64,000 nucleotides of DNA from Streptacidiphilus sp. 4-A2 (GTDB lineage: Bacteria; Actinomycetota; Actinomycetes; Streptomycetales; Streptomycetaceae). Positions 29,201 through 38,764 of this stretch are shown here, piece by piece; within the stretch, counting starts at the first letter, position 1, and every line of letters begins with the position of its first letter. The stretch is taken from positions 5,691,845 through 5,755,844 of the forward strand of contig JAAFYY010000001.1 in the NCBI GenBank assembly GCA_014284505.1, read 5' to 3'. Under the pieces are notes generated by a model. That model was not told the DNA's origin. It ran no database searches and worked only from the letters and a program-made list of their open reading frames with translations. The translations under genes and the position numbers were made by a program.

Positions 29201-29585
29201 CAGCCCTATCCGCAGGCCGTGGTCCTTCAGCAGCCGGCCGGCGAAGGCGTGGTAGGTGGAGATCTCCGGCTCGCCGAGCGGCTCGTCACCGGCCACCGGA
29301 TCGAGGTCCACCACACCGGCCTGGACCAGGGCCTTGCGTACCCGCTCGGCCAGCTCCCCGCGGCCTTGTTGGTGAAGGTCAGCCCCAGCACCTGCTCCGG
29401 CCGGACCTGGCCGGTGCCGACCAGCCAGACCACCCGGGCCGCCATCACCGTGGTCTTGCCCGAGCCCGCGCCCGCGACATGACCGCGGGGGCGAGCGGCG
29501 CGGTGATCGCGCGCAGCTGCTCCGCGGTGAAGGGGATGCCGAGCAGCCGGCTGAGCTGCTCGGGGCTGGTGATGGCTGGGCTCAC
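26271..29585 (-). CDS. adnB: AdnB-type helicase-nuclease subunit, multiply frameshifted
   Basis: The UvrD-like motor motifs are VWLVGTGQVRPEQVLGLTFT, YHAFAGRLLKDHG, VVLLDEYQDTSVAQRLLLS, VTAVGDPCQAIYGWRGAS, LTVHKSKGLEWDVV and YVAFTRPRELLL. The C-terminal RecB-like nuclease has GRIDAVYRSG and EVVDWKTGRQ with the catalytic Asp and Lys. With AdnA it forms the actinobacterial end-resection motor-nuclease (Rv3201c). There are at least six frame breaks, including the Walker A region near 29485. A low-complexity insertion (QHADGRRGADGRRADGQWGA, about 28640-28735) lies before the VGDP motif. GTG 29585 is 45 bases after the AdnA stop; the two form an operon. Confidence 0.9.
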
Positions 29586-29630
29586 CCCGGAAACGCTAGC
29601 GGTTGCCACCGACAACCGGCGCCCTCCCCG

Positions 29631-32600
29631 CTATTCGACCACCTGACGGCCCTCCGCCTGCCCGGTGCAGCTGCGCCGGAACGAGCAGCGGTCACAGCCC
29701 GGACCGGCCTGCGGGACAAAGCGCTCGTTGACGATCCGGTCGGCGGCCCGGGCCAGCAGCTCCTCGACCCAGACCGGGCCGTCCGCCAGCGCGGGCTGGG
29801 GCTGGACCTTGGGCTGGTCCTCCTGGCCCCTTCCGGCGGGCTGGCGCAGCTGCACCAGCTCCGCGCCGCCCGGCTGCGGCCGCTCCCCGGTGAAGGCGTC
29901 CAGGCCGTCCAGCGCGCCCTCGCGGACCGCCAGCTGGTACACCCCGAGCTGCGGGTGGGTGCCCAGATCGGTGCCGGAGACCAGGCGCTTGCCGGTCTTG
30001 AAGTCGACCACCAGCGCGGCTCCGGCCCCGTCCCGCTCCACCCGGTCCATCGAGCCACGGATCCGCACCACATGGTCGCCGGCCTTCAGCTCCACCTCGA
30101 AGGGATGCTCGGTGGCCGCCACCGCCCGGCCGCGTTCGGCCGCGTGCCAGTGCAGGAAGCGCTCCAGCGCGGCCCTGGCCTCGCCCTTCTCCTGCTCGGA
30201 CTTCCACGGCGCGTCAAAGGCGAGCGCGTCCCAGACCGTGTCCAGCCGCTCCATCAGCACGCCCAGGTCGGCCGGGGTGCGGCCGGAGCCGACCTCGTCC
30301 GCCAGCACATGCACCACATTGCCGAAGCCCTGCGCCCCGCTGGAGGCGGTCTCGGCCCGCACCTCGCGGCCGAGGAACCACTGGAGGGCGCAGGAGTCGA
30401 CCTGCTCCAGCGCGCTGCCGGACAGCCCCAGCGGCTGGAGCGGGTCGCGCACCGGGACGGCGTTCTCGGTCGGGTCGGCCATCCCCCACCAGCGCTGCGG
30501 GTGCGCGGCCGGGACCAGCGGCACCCCGTCCTCGTCGGTGAGCCCGGCCAGCCGGGTCAGCCGCTCGGCGGCGGCCTCGCGCAGCTGCGGCGAGGCCGCC
30601 GGGTCGACCGTGGTCGCCCGCAGCTCGGCCACCAGCGCGGCCACCGCCAGCGGGCGGCGCGGCCGGTGGCTGACGTCCTCGACCCGGACGTCGGGGAACC
30701 GGGTGCCGTCCGGGAGCTCCCGGTAGAGCTCGCGCAGGAAGCGCGAGGGCTGGTCGCCGTCGTCGGCCGGGGCCTTCACCGCGGTGACCACCAGGCGCTC
30801 CCTGGCCCTGGTCGCGGCGACATAGAAGAGCCGGCGCTCCTCGCCCAGCAGCGCGCCCGGGGTCAGCGGTTCGGCCAGGCCGTCCCGGCCGATCCGGTCC
30901 GCCTCCAGCAGCGAGCCGCGGCGCCGCAGGTCGGGCCAGAGCCCCTCCTGCACACCGGCCACCACCACCAGCCGCCACTCCAGGCCCTTGGACCGGTGCG
31001 CGGTCAGCAGCCGTACCGCGTCCTGGCGCGCCACCCGGCCGGAGAGGGTGTCCGCGGCGATGTCCTGCTGCTCCAGCTCGGCGAGGAAGTTCAGCGCGTC
31101 GCGGGGACCGTGCATGCGCTCGGCGGAACGGGCGGCGGTCTCGAACAGCGCGCAGATCGCGTCCAGGTCCCGGTCGGCGTTGCGTCCGGCTGTACCCGGA
31201 CGCAGCGCGGCCGCCTCCAGCCGCTGCCGCCAGCGCTCGGAACCCTCCCACAGCGCCCACAGCGCGTCCTCGGCGGAGGCGTCGCCCGCCAGCGACTCGC
31301 GGACCTTGCGCAGCAGCTGCCCCAGGTGGTGCGCCCGCCGGGCGTGCACGCCGTCCAGGGTGACCAGGCGCTCCGGCTCGGCCAGGGCCTCGCGCACCAG
31401 CTGCTCGGCGGGGCGCGGCGCGCGCTGGTACTCCGGGGGCAGGGCGCGGACCGCGGCCCGCTCCTCCTCCCGCAGGGCGCGGCCGAGACGGCGCAGGTCG
31501 GCGCCGTCCAGGGCGCCCAGCGGCCCGGTGAGCAGCTGCTGCGCCAGCTCCGCCGTCAGCGGGTCGATGCCGTGCGGGTCGATGCCGTGCGGGTCGGTGC
31601 CGTGCGGCTCCCCGGCGGCGCGGCGCCGGTCGTACCCGGCGCCGTCGGCGCACACCCGCAGCGCGGTCAGCAGCGGGGCGACCGCGGGCTCGGCGTGCAG
31701 CGGCAGGTCGTCGCCGTCGATCTCCAGCGGCACCCCGGCCGAGCTGAGCGCCCGCCGGAAGCCGGGGATGGACCGGGCTCCGGCCCGGACCAGCACCGCC
31801 ATCTCGCCCCAGGGCACGCCCTCCTCCAGATGGGCGCGGCGGAGCAGGTCCGCGATGTTGTCGGTCTCCGATCCCGGCGTCGGGTAGGTGTAGACCTCGA
31901 CCCGCCCGGCCCCCGCCGCGCCACCGGCCGCCGCGCCACCCGCTGTCAGCTGCCGGTGCTGGGCCAGCGCCTCGGCCGGGAGCCGGCCCATCGGCATCCG
32001 CTGGGCGACCGCGCGACTGGCCGCGAGCAACGCGGGGCCGGAACGGCGGGACACCCGGAGCACCCTGATCGGCGCCGGACGCCCGTCGGCCTGCGGGAAC
32101 TGCTGCGGGAAGCCGAGGATGCCGTTGATGTCGGCGCCCCGGAAGGCGTAGATCGACTGGTCCGGGTCGCCCACCGCGATCAGCTCACGGCCGCCTCCGG
32201 CCAGCGCGTGCAGCAGTCTGACCTGGGCGGGGTCGGTGTCCTGGTACTCGTCGACAAAGACCACCCGGTACTGGCGGCGCAGCTGCTCGCCGACCTCGGG
32301 ACGCTCGGCCAGCAGCACCGCCCGGTGCACCAGCTCGGAGTAGTCCAGCACCCCCCGCATGTCCAGGACGTCCAGGTAGCCGGCGAGGAAGGCAGCGGCG
32401 GCCCGCCAGTCGGGGCGGCCGACCTGCTCCGCGAAGCGCTCCAGCTCCGCCCCGCCCAGGCCCAGCTCGCGGGTGCGGGCCAGCACCGCGCGGACCTCGT
32501 CGGCGAAGCCCCTGGTGGTCAGGCAGGCCCGCAGCTCGTCCGGCCAGCGGATGCCGAGACCGGCCCGGGCGTCCTCGGCGCCACCGGCCAGCAGGTCGCG

Positions 32601-33032
32601 GACCATGACGTCCTGCTCCGGCCCGGAGAGCAGCCGGATCGGCTCGGCGAAGAGCTCCGGGTCCTGCTGCGCCCGGACCAGGGCGTAGCAGAAGGAGTGG
32701 AAGGTGGTCGCCTGCGGCACCCCGCCCAGCCCGCCGACGCCGGCGCGGGCGGTCATCCGGTCACGCAGCTCCACCGCTGCCTTCCGGCTGAAGGTCAGTA
32801 CCAGGATCTCCTCGGCGGGCACGCCCTCGGCCACCCGCCGGGTCACCGCCTCGACCAGGGTGGTGGTCTTCCCGGTGCCCGGGCCGGCCAGCACCAGCAG
32901 CGGCCCGCCCCGGTGGTCCACGACGGCCTGCTGGTAGGCGTCGAGCACGGGGGGCGTGGGCGTCGCCAGCGGGTCGCGCACCAGGCGGTACGCGCCCGGG
33001 CGCGCACCGGGGGCGGCGGGCTGGGAGGTCAT
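29631..33032 (-). CDS. adnA: AdnA-type helicase-nuclease subunit
   Basis: The complete 1133-residue protein has Walker A LAGPGTGKTTTLVEA (about 48), LTFSRKAAVELRDRM, DYSELVHRAV, VFVDEYQDTDPAQ, AVGDPDQSIYAFRGAD, LLTAHRSKGLEWRLVVVAG and YVAATRARERLVV. The nuclease has GSMDRVERDG and LVVDFKTGK. Four cysteines (DSCALQWF and GCDRCSFRRSC) fit an AddB-like iron-sulfur clamp around the nuclease. The first gene of the adnA-adnB pair, it matches Rv3202c. An in-frame 15-bp repeat encodes PHGTDPHGIDPHGIDP in the linker near residue 480. ATG 33032 has only a weak ribosome site; GTG 33038 is possible. It is one of the few long genes here without a frameshift. Confidence 0.93.
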   Translation of the reverse strand: MTSQPAAPGARPGAYRLVRDPLATPTPPVLDAYQQAVVDHRGGPLLVLAGPGTGKTTTLVEAVTRRVAEGVPAEEILVLTFSRKAAVELRDRMTARAGVGGLGGVPQATTFHSFCYALVRAQQDPELFAEPIRLLSGPEQDVMVRDLLAGGAEDARAGLGIRWPDELRACLTTRGFADEVRAVLARTRELGLGGAELERFAEQVGRPDWRAAAAFLAGYLDVLDMRGVLDYSELVHRAVLLAERPEVGEQLRRQYRVVFVDEYQDTDPAQVRLLHALAGGGRELIAVGDPDQSIYAFRGADINGILGFPQQFPQADGRPAPIRVLRVSRRSGPALLAASRAVAQRMPMGRLPAEALAQHRQLTAGGAAAGGAAGAGRVEVYTYPTPGSETDNIADLLRRAHLEEGVPWGEMAVLVRAGARSIPGFRRALSSAGVPLEIDGDDLPLHAEPAVAPLLTALRVCADGAGYDRRRAAGEPHGTDPHGIDPHGIDPLTAELAQQLLTGPLGALDGADLRRLGRALREEERAAVRALPPEYQRAPRPAEQLVREALAEPERLVTLDGVHARRAHHLGQLLRKVRESLAGDASAEDALWALWEGSERWRQRLEAAALRPGTAGRNADRDLDAICALFETAARSAERMHGPRDALNFLAELEQQDIAADTLSGRVARQDAVRLLTAHRSKGLEWRLVVVAGVQEGLWPDLRRRGSLLEADRIGRDGLAEPLTPGALLGEERRLFYVAATRARERLVVTAVKAPADDGDQPSRFLRELYRELPDGTRFPDVRVEDVSHRPRRPLAVAALVAELRATTVDPAASPQLREAAAERLTRLAGLTDEDGVPLVPAAHPQRWWGMADPTENAVPVRDPLQPLGLSGSALEQVDSCALQWFLGREVRAETASSGAQGFGNVVHVLADEVGSGRTPADLGVLMERLDTVWDALAFDAPWKSEQEKGEARAALERFLHWHAAERGRAVAATEHPFEVELKAGDHVVRIRGSMDRVERDGAGAALVVDFKTGKRLVSGTDLGTHPQLGVYQLAVREGALDGLDAFTGERPQPGGAELVQLRQPAGRGQEDQPKVQPQPALADGPVWVEELLARAADRIVNERFVPQAGPGCDRCSFRRSCTGQAEGRQVVE
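31561..31610. repeat. 15-bp tandem repeat inside adnA
   Basis: Three copies of GGGTCGATGCCGTGC (third copy with one change, GTCGGT) encode repeated HGIDP units on the minus strand, in a variable linker of the helicase. Confidence 0.9.
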
Positions 33033-33194
33033 CGGCACGGTCCAGGGAGAGGAACAGCGGGTGGTACGGACGGCGGCTCGGGAGTCGTCTTCCGACGCGA
33101 GCCTACGATCCTCCCCGTCAACCACCGATTTGTCCCGGCTTCCCGGCAGTCCGCCCTCCTCCCGGTCCTCAGGGCCGGGGCCCCGCCGCCGGGC

Positions 33195-33566
33195 TCAGCG
33201 GCCGTCCCAGCGGGCCCGGGGCAGGTCCACCCGGGGCAGGTCCGGCGCCGCGGTCGAGCCCGGGGCCGGGCCCCGGCCGCGGACCTGGCGCAGCGGGGTG
33301 CCCTCCTCCCGGTAGTGCCCGAGGGCACGCAGCTCGTGCCCGGGCAGCAACGCGCCGTCCGCCCGCACCACCCGCCACCACGGCACCGAAGCGCCGTACA
33401 GCGTCATCACCCGGCCCACCTGGCGCGGACCGCCCTGCTCCAGGTATTCGGCCACATCGCCGTAGGTCATCACCCGGCCGACGGGGATACGCTCGGTCAG
33501 TTCCAGCACCAGCTCGGCGAACAGCGGCAGCTCGCCCCGGGGTTCCTCTGAGGTCACCCTCGGCAT
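33195..33566 (-). CDS. Alkyltransferase-like (ATL) DNA-damage recognition protein
   Basis: The 123-residue protein matches the MGMT C-terminal fold (ELTERIPVGRVMTYGDVAEY, GGPRQVGRVMTLYGAS). The alkyl-acceptor motif PCHRV is replaced by PWWRVV: Trp stands where the reactive Cys should be. ATL proteins bind O6-alkylguanine without repairing it and pass the lesion to nucleotide excision repair. ATG 33566 is taken as the start; the C-terminus is Pro/Arg-rich. It lies 162 bases upstream of adnA on the same strand. Rv3204 occupies the same place in M. tuberculosis. Confidence 0.88.
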   Translation of the reverse strand: MPRVTSEEPRGELPLFAELVLELTERIPVGRVMTYGDVAEYLEQGGPRQVGRVMTLYGASVPWWRVVRADGALLPGHELRALGHYREEGTPLRQVRGRGPAPGSTAAPDLPRVDLPRARWDGR

Positions 33567-33736
33567 TGTGTCCCATGGGGCTGACACGACCGGGTGGTCC
33601 CGACGGCGAACTTGCTCGCCCACCCGGGCGGGGGAATGTAGCATCCGCCGGGGACCGGCACGACGCCCACCTGGCACCGGCACGGGGCCCGGGCCCATGC
33701 CACCCTTGAGGGGGCGATACCAGGCGACAGAAGGCA

Positions 33737-36388
33737 ATGACCACCATGACCGGTTCGAACGCGAACGCCGAACAGGCGGCGGACGTGTCCGACACCACGC
33801 CTGGGGGCGAGTCAGACCCACCGGGACCGGCCCGGCCTCGGGTCGATCTGGTCAAGCACCCCCGCGGTCCGCTGCCGCCGGAGACCCGCACCAGCGAGCA
33901 CGTCTCGGTGGACGAGCCGCTGCTGGCAGCCCGGGTGCACCGGCCGGCCGACCTGATCCGGGTGCTGCTGGGGATCCTCGGGATCGCCGCCGTGCTGGTC
34001 CTCGCCAGCATCGCGCAGAACTCCACCAAGGGCCTGCAGACCGACATCGCCTCCGGGGCGACCAAGGTCCCCGGCTTCCTCAGCACCATCATGGGCTTCG
34101 TCTCCACCGCGGCCGTGCTGATCGTCCCGCTGGCCTTCGCCGTGGAGCGGCTGATCAAACGCGACGGGCTACGGGTCGCCGACGGCGTGCTCGCGGCGGT
34201 GCTGGCGCACGGGGTGTCGCTGGCGGTGGACCTGTGGGTGGTCAAGGCCGCCCCGCTGGTGATCACCTACGCGCTCACCCAGCGGCTGCCGGGCGACATC
34301 CTCACCGACCCGGTACAGGGCTACCTCGCCCCGGTCATCGCCTATATGACCGCCGTCGGCATGACCAGCCGACCACGATGGCGGGTCGCGCTGTGGGGTG
34401 TGGTGCTGCTCGACTCGATCTCGGAACTGATCAACGGGCACACCACGCCACTCTCCATTGCAGTAACCATCCTGCTCGGACTTACCGTCGCCTACGGCAC
34501 CCTCTACGCCGTCGGCACCCCCAATGTCCGGCCCACCGGCGAACACCTGCTGACCGGGCTGCGCAAGGTCGGCTTCTCGCCGGTCAGCGCGCACCGCTCG
34601 CCGGACGGCCCGGAGGGCACCCGCCGCTACCTGATCATCCAGGAGGGGGCCTCCCCGCTCGACGTCCATGTCATCGACCGGGAGCAGCAGGCGTCGGGCT
34701 TCTTCTACCGGATGTGGCGGCGGCTCCAGCTGCGCACCGTGGCCGTCCGCTCCAGCCCCCAGTCACTGCGGCAGGCCCTGGAGCAGGAGGCCCTGATCGC
34801 CTACGCGGTCAACGCGGCCGGGGCGCACTCGCCGCATCTGCTGGCGACCTCCGAGCTGGGGCCGGACGCGGTGATCCTGGTCTACGAGCGGATCGAGGGA
34901 CGCTCCCTGGACAGCGTGGACAGCAGCGACATCACCGACGCGGTGCTCACCGACGCCTGGGGCTCGGTGCGGGCCCTTGCACGACCGGCGGATCGCCCAC
35001 CGGCGGCTCACCGGCGAATCGGTGCTGGTCACCCCGGAAACCGGACCTGCCTGATCAACCTGGCCGGCGGCGACATCGCCTCCGGCGACCTGACCCTGCG
35101 GATGGACATCGCCCAGCTGCTGACCACCCTGGCCCTGCGGGTCGGCCCGGAGCGGGCGGTGGCCTCCGCCAACGCCATGCTCGGCGCCGACCGCACCGCC
35201 AGCGCCCTGCCGCTGCTGCAACCGGTCGGGCTGAACCGCTCCACCCGGCAGGCGCTCAAGCTGCACAACCGGGCCCGCAAGGCCGAGGCGGACGCGCTGC
35301 ACGCCGAACAGCTGCGGAAGGCCGGGGTCAAGGCGGGCGTCAAGGCCGGGATCAAGGTGGACGACGCGCTGCTGGAGCCCCCGCCCTCGCTGGACCTGCT
35401 CTCGCAGATCCGGGAGCAGATCCTGGAGATCGTCCCGCAGGCCGTGGTCGCCCCGGCGAACCTCCAGCGGCTGCGGCCGAAGACCCTGATCACCATGATC
35501 GCCGGGGCCTTCGCCGGTTACCTGCTGCTCACCCAGGTCGTCGCCAACAACCCGATCACCGCGCTCTCCCGGGCGGACCTGCTCTGGGTGCTGCTGGCGG
35601 TCGCCGCCTCGGTGCTCAGCTATGTGGGCGCGGCGATGAGCCTGTCCGGATTCGTCCCGGAGCAGCTGCCGTTCTGGCGGACCTTCCTGGCCCAGGTCGC
35701 CGGCTCCTTCGTGAAGCTGGTCGCCCCGGCCGCGGTCGGCGGGGTCGCTCTCAACGCCCGCTTCCTGCAACGCTCCGGAGTGCGGCCGGGCCAGGCCGTC
35801 GCCAGCGTCGGTGCCTCGCAGCTGGTGGGCCTGGGCATGCACATCCTGCTGCTGCTCGGCTTCGGCTTCATCGCCGGGACAGGCAGCAGCTCCGACATCC
35901 CCTCGTCCCGCACGGTGATCGCCGGGCTGCTGGTGGCGGCGGTCCTGGTACTGGTGGCGGCGGCGATCCCGCCGCTGCGCCGCTGGCTGACCTCGCAGGT
36001 GCGCTCGCTGTTCCTGGGGGTGGTCCCGCGAATGCTGGACCTGCTGCGCTCCCCCACCAAGCTGGCCACCGGCTTCGGCGGGATCATCCTGGTCTCGCTG
36101 GCCTTCGTGGCCTGCCTGGACGCCAGCATCAGGGCCCTCGGCGGCTCACTGCCGTTCGCCACCGTGGCCGTGGTCTACCTGGCCGGGAACGCGGCCGGAT
36201 CGGCGGTACCGGTGCCGGGCGGGATCGGGCCGATCGAGCTGGCGCTCACCGGTCTGCTCACCGGCGCGGGGCTGCCGCTGTCGGTGGCCACCCCGGCGGT
36301 GGTGCTGTTCCGGGTGCTGACCTTCTGGTTCCCGGTGCTGCCCGGCTGGCTCTCGTTCACCTTCCTCCAGCGCAAGAACGCGCTGTAG
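33737..36388 (+). CDS. Membrane protein with kinase-like segment and LPG-synthase transmembrane (UPF0104) domain
   Basis: The roughly 883-residue protein has an N-terminal soluble tail, then membrane helices (DLIRVLLGILGIAAVLVLAS; LSTIMGFVSTAAVLIVPLAF; four more to about residue 260). A soluble region resembling an atypical kinase follows, then a C-terminal block of about eight helices ending in AGSAVPVPGGIGPIELALTG, the signature of the LPG_synthase_TM family. It may flip or modify a lipid; no lysyltransferase domain is seen. Between about 34977 and 35037 the frame is shifted and restored: in the other frame LHDRRIAHRRLTGESVLVTP appears, with the expected catalytic-loop look. An extra T and a missing base would explain it. 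Confidence 0.82.
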   Translation: MTTMTGSNANAEQAADVSDTTPGGESDPPGPARPRVDLVKHPRGPLPPETRTSEHVSVDEPLLAARVHRPADLIRVLLGILGIAAVLVLASIAQNSTKGLQTDIASGATKVPGFLSTIMGFVSTAAVLIVPLAFAVERLIKRDGLRVADGVLAAVLAHGVSLAVDLWVVKAAPLVITYALTQRLPGDILTDPVQGYLAPVIAYMTAVGMTSRPRWRVALWGVVLLDSISELINGHTTPLSIAVTILLGLTVAYGTLYAVGTPNVRPTGEHLLTGLRKVGFSPVSAHRSPDGPEGTRRYLIIQEGASPLDVHVIDREQQASGFFYRMWRRLQLRTVAVRSSPQSLRQALEQEALIAYAVNAAGAHSPHLLATSELGPDAVILVYERIEGRSLDSVDSSDITDAVLTDAWGSVRALARPADRPPAAHRRIGAGHPGNRTCLINLAGGDIASGDLTLRMDIAQLLTTLALRVGPERAVASANAMLGADRTASALPLLQPVGLNRSTRQALKLHNRARKAEADALHAEQLRKAGVKAGVKAGIKVDDALLEPPPSLDLLSQIREQILEIVPQAVVAPANLQRLRPKTLITMIAGAFAGYLLLTQVVANNPITALSRADLLWVLLAVAASVLSYVGAAMSLSGFVPEQLPFWRTFLAQVAGSFVKLVAPAAVGGVALNARFLQRSGVRPGQAVASVGASQLVGLGMHILLLLGFGFIAGTGSSSDIPSSRTVIAGLLVAAVLVLVAAAIPPLRRWLTSQVRSLFLGVVPRMLDLLRSPTKLATGFGGIILVSLAFVACLDASIRALGGSLPFATVAVVYLAGNAAGSAVPVPGGIGPIELALTGLLTGAGLPLSVATPAVVLFRVLTFWFPVLPGWLSFTFLQRKNAL

Positions 36389-36415
36389 CGACGGCGGGGA
36401 CGCGGGCACGACGAA

Positions 36416-36443
36416 GGGGGCGCACCCGACCGGGCGCGCCCCC
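36416..36443. terminator. Terminator between convergent genes
   Basis: GGGGGCGC (36416-36423) pairs with GCGCCCCC (36436-36443), with further CCCG/CGGG pairing inside, between the UPF0104 gene and moeZ. Confidence 0.8.
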
Positions 36444-36471
36444 TCATGTACCCGTCTCTGTACCGTCCGGC

Positions 36472-37650
36472 CTAGTAGACCGGCTTCTCCGGCTCGATCT
36501 GGTTGACCCAGCCGATGACCCCGCCGCCGACGTGCACCGCGTCGGAGAATCCGGCCGAGTGCAGCACCGCGAGCACCTCGGCCGAACGGACACCGGTCTT
36601 GCAGTGCAGCACGATCTTCTTGTCCTGCGGCATCTGCTCCAGGGCGTTGCCCATCAGGAACTCGCCCTTGGGGATCAGCACCGCGCCGGGGATGCTGACG
36701 ATCTCGTACTCGCCCGGCTCCCGGACGTCCACCAGGAAGATGGCCTCCTGGTCGTCCTGCCACTGCTTCAGCTGCTTGGGCGTGATGGTCGACCCGAGCG
36801 CCGCCGCCTGGGCCTCCTCGCTGACCACACCGCAGAACGCCTCGTAGTCGATGAGGTCGGTGACCGTCGGGTTGTCGCCGCAGAGCGCGCAGTCCGGGTC
36901 CTTGCGGACCTTGACCTGGCGGTACTGCATCTCCAGGGCGTCGTAGATCATCAGCCGGCCCACCAGCGGCTCACCGATGCCGGCCAGCAGCTTGATCGCC
37001 TCGGTGACCTGGATCGAGCCGATGGAGGCGCAGAGCACGCCCAGCACGCCGCCCTCGGCGCAGGAGGGGACCATGCCGGGCGGCGGGGCCTCCGGGTAGA
37101 GGCAGCGGTAGCAGGGGCCGTGCTCGGCCCAGAAGACGCTGGCCTGGCCGTCGAAGCGGTAGATCGAGCCCCAGACGTAGGGCTTGCCGAGCAGCACCGC
37201 GGCGTCGTTCACCAGGTAGCGGGTGGCGAAGTTGTCGGTGCCGTCGACGATCAGGTCGTACTGGGCGAAGATCCCCTTGACGTTGTCGACTTCGAGGCGC
37301 TCCTCGTGCAGCACCACGTTGACATAGGGGTTGATCTCCTTGACCGAGTCGCGTGCGGACTCGGCCTTGGAGCGGCCGATGTCGGACTGGCCGTGGATGA
37401 TCTGACGCTGGAGGTTGGACTCGTCGACGGTATCGAACTCGACGATGCCGAGCGTGCCCACACCGGCAGCAGCGAGGTACATGAGTGCGGGCGAGCCCAG
37501 GCCGCCGGCGCCCACACAGAGCACCTTGGCGTTCTTCAGCCGCTTCTGCCCGGCCATCCCGACATCCGGGATGATCAGGTGGCGGGAGTACCTGCGGACC
37601 TCGTCCACGGTGAGCTCAGCGGCCGGCTCGACCAGGGGTGGCAGCGACAC
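36472..37650 (-). CDS. moeZ: Adenylyltransferase/sulfurtransferase MoeZ
   Basis: The 392-residue protein is complete. The ThiF/MoeB-type E1 domain has VLCVGAGGLGSPALMYLAAA and LIVDGTDNFATRYLVND, and a structural zinc site CYRC...CALC. The C-terminal rhodanese domain has the active Cys in VLHCKTGVRSAE. MoeZ adenylates the C-terminal Gly-Gly of small sulfur carriers (MoaD, CysO, ThiS-like) and transfers sulfur to make thiocarboxylates. This links it to moaE in this window. GTG 37650 is chosen because GGAG lies six bases upstream and upstream residues are not family-like. It matches Rv3206c in position. Confidence 0.95.
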   Translation of the reverse strand: MSLPPLVEPAAELTVDEVRRYSRHLIIPDVGMAGQKRLKNAKVLCVGAGGLGSPALMYLAAAGVGTLGIVEFDTVDESNLQRQIIHGQSDIGRSKAESARDSVKEINPYVNVVLHEERLEVDNVKGIFAQYDLIVDGTDNFATRYLVNDAAVLLGKPYVWGSIYRFDGQASVFWAEHGPCYRCLYPEAPPPGMVPSCAEGGVLGVLCASIGSIQVTEAIKLLAGIGEPLVGRLMIYDALEMQYRQVKVRKDPDCALCGDNPTVTDLIDYEAFCGVVSEEAQAAALGSTITPKQLKQWQDDQEAIFLVDVREPGEYEIVSIPGAVLIPKGEFLMGNALEQMPQDKKIVLHCKTGVRSAEVLAVLHSAGFSDAVHVGGGVIGWVNQIEPEKPVY

Positions 37651-37773
37651 GGGGGACTCCGGTGGTCGGTATCTGTACGGTTCTCCGGCCAACAGTGCCA
37701 CGCCGCACGCTATTCCAGCGCCCCGGGTCCGAGGTGCGAGACAGCCGCTGAGACGCCGCGGGGAGGCCCCGGA

Positions 37774-38649
37774 TCAGACCCGGCAGGCGGTCTCGGTCCA
37801 GATGTCGGCCAGGGACTCCTCCAGCGGGACCCGGGGACGCCAGCCCAGGCGCTCGCGGGCGGTGCGGATGTCGGCCTGCCGCCAGAGCACCTCGCCGGGG
37901 CGGTCCGTGCCGTCCGCGCCCGGGATCGGACTGCGGGCCTCCTCCAGCAGCCGCCCCTCGAACCCGGACGCCCGGACCAGCAGATGGGCCGCGTCACGCA
38001 GCCGCACCCCGCTGCCGCCGCCGATATTGATCACCCCCGTGGCCCGCGGAGACGGCGCCGACTGCACGGCCCGGGCGAATCGCGGACGTCCACGAAGCGC
38101 GGGAAGGCGGACAGGTCGGCGCGCGCACTGCGGCTCGCCCGCTCCAGCGCCGGCGCAGCCCCTCCGACAGCGGCGAACAGTGAACCGGCGGCCCCGGGGA
38201 CCACGTCGAAGACCCGCACCACCGCGTCCAGCCCGGAGGAGAGCGCCAGTCGCTCCCGGCGAGCTTGGTCACCCCGTACGGGCGAGCGGGCGCGGCTCGG
38301 CGGTCTCGGCGGTGGCGGTGCCGATGGGCACCGCGCCGTACTCGGCGGCGAGCCGACATGCACCAGCCGGCCGGGTCGTGGCTGCGGCGGATCGCCTCGC
38401 AGACCGTGGCGACCGCCTGGGTATTGGCCGGACCAGGTCCGCGGGTGCGTAGGTGGCACGGCGCAGTTGACCACCACCGGGGCATGACGGTCAGGAAGCG
38501 GGCGAGCGCGCCGGGGCTGCCCGGCGAGATCGAAGCGGATGTCGGCGGTGTCCGCCGACCCAGCACGGTCACCTGCAACTCGGGTCGAGAACAGGCGGTC
38601 GGCGACCGGCGGCCGATGAATCCATCGGCGCCCGCAGCAGCACCCTCAT
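37774..38649 (-). CDS. NAD-dependent epimerase/dehydratase, multiply frameshifted
   Basis: ATG 38649 starts MRVLLRAP, which in a corrected frame reads as a Rossmann start followed by DGFIGRR. Later pieces include VVNCAV, WSGQYPG and, in the last frame, TGVINIGGGSGVRLRDAAHL and ERLGWRPRVPLEESLADIWT. The last is the typical end of an extended SDR such as a nucleotide-sugar 4-epimerase. At least five frame breaks occur within 880 bases, so substrate residues cannot be judged. AAGGAAGGA lies upstream. It follows the membrane-protein gene by 115 bases, and a role in making sugar nucleotides for the neighbouring glycosyltransferase is likely. Confidence 0.75.
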
Positions 38650-38764
38650 GAGGTGGTCCTTCCTTGAGCGGGCCGCGCACGGACCGCGTTTCGTGCAGAA
38701 ACAGGCAGTGGTTCGAACAGTCGGGGGTGCCACGGCGCCCAGCGGCTGGGCCCCGGAAGCGGGG

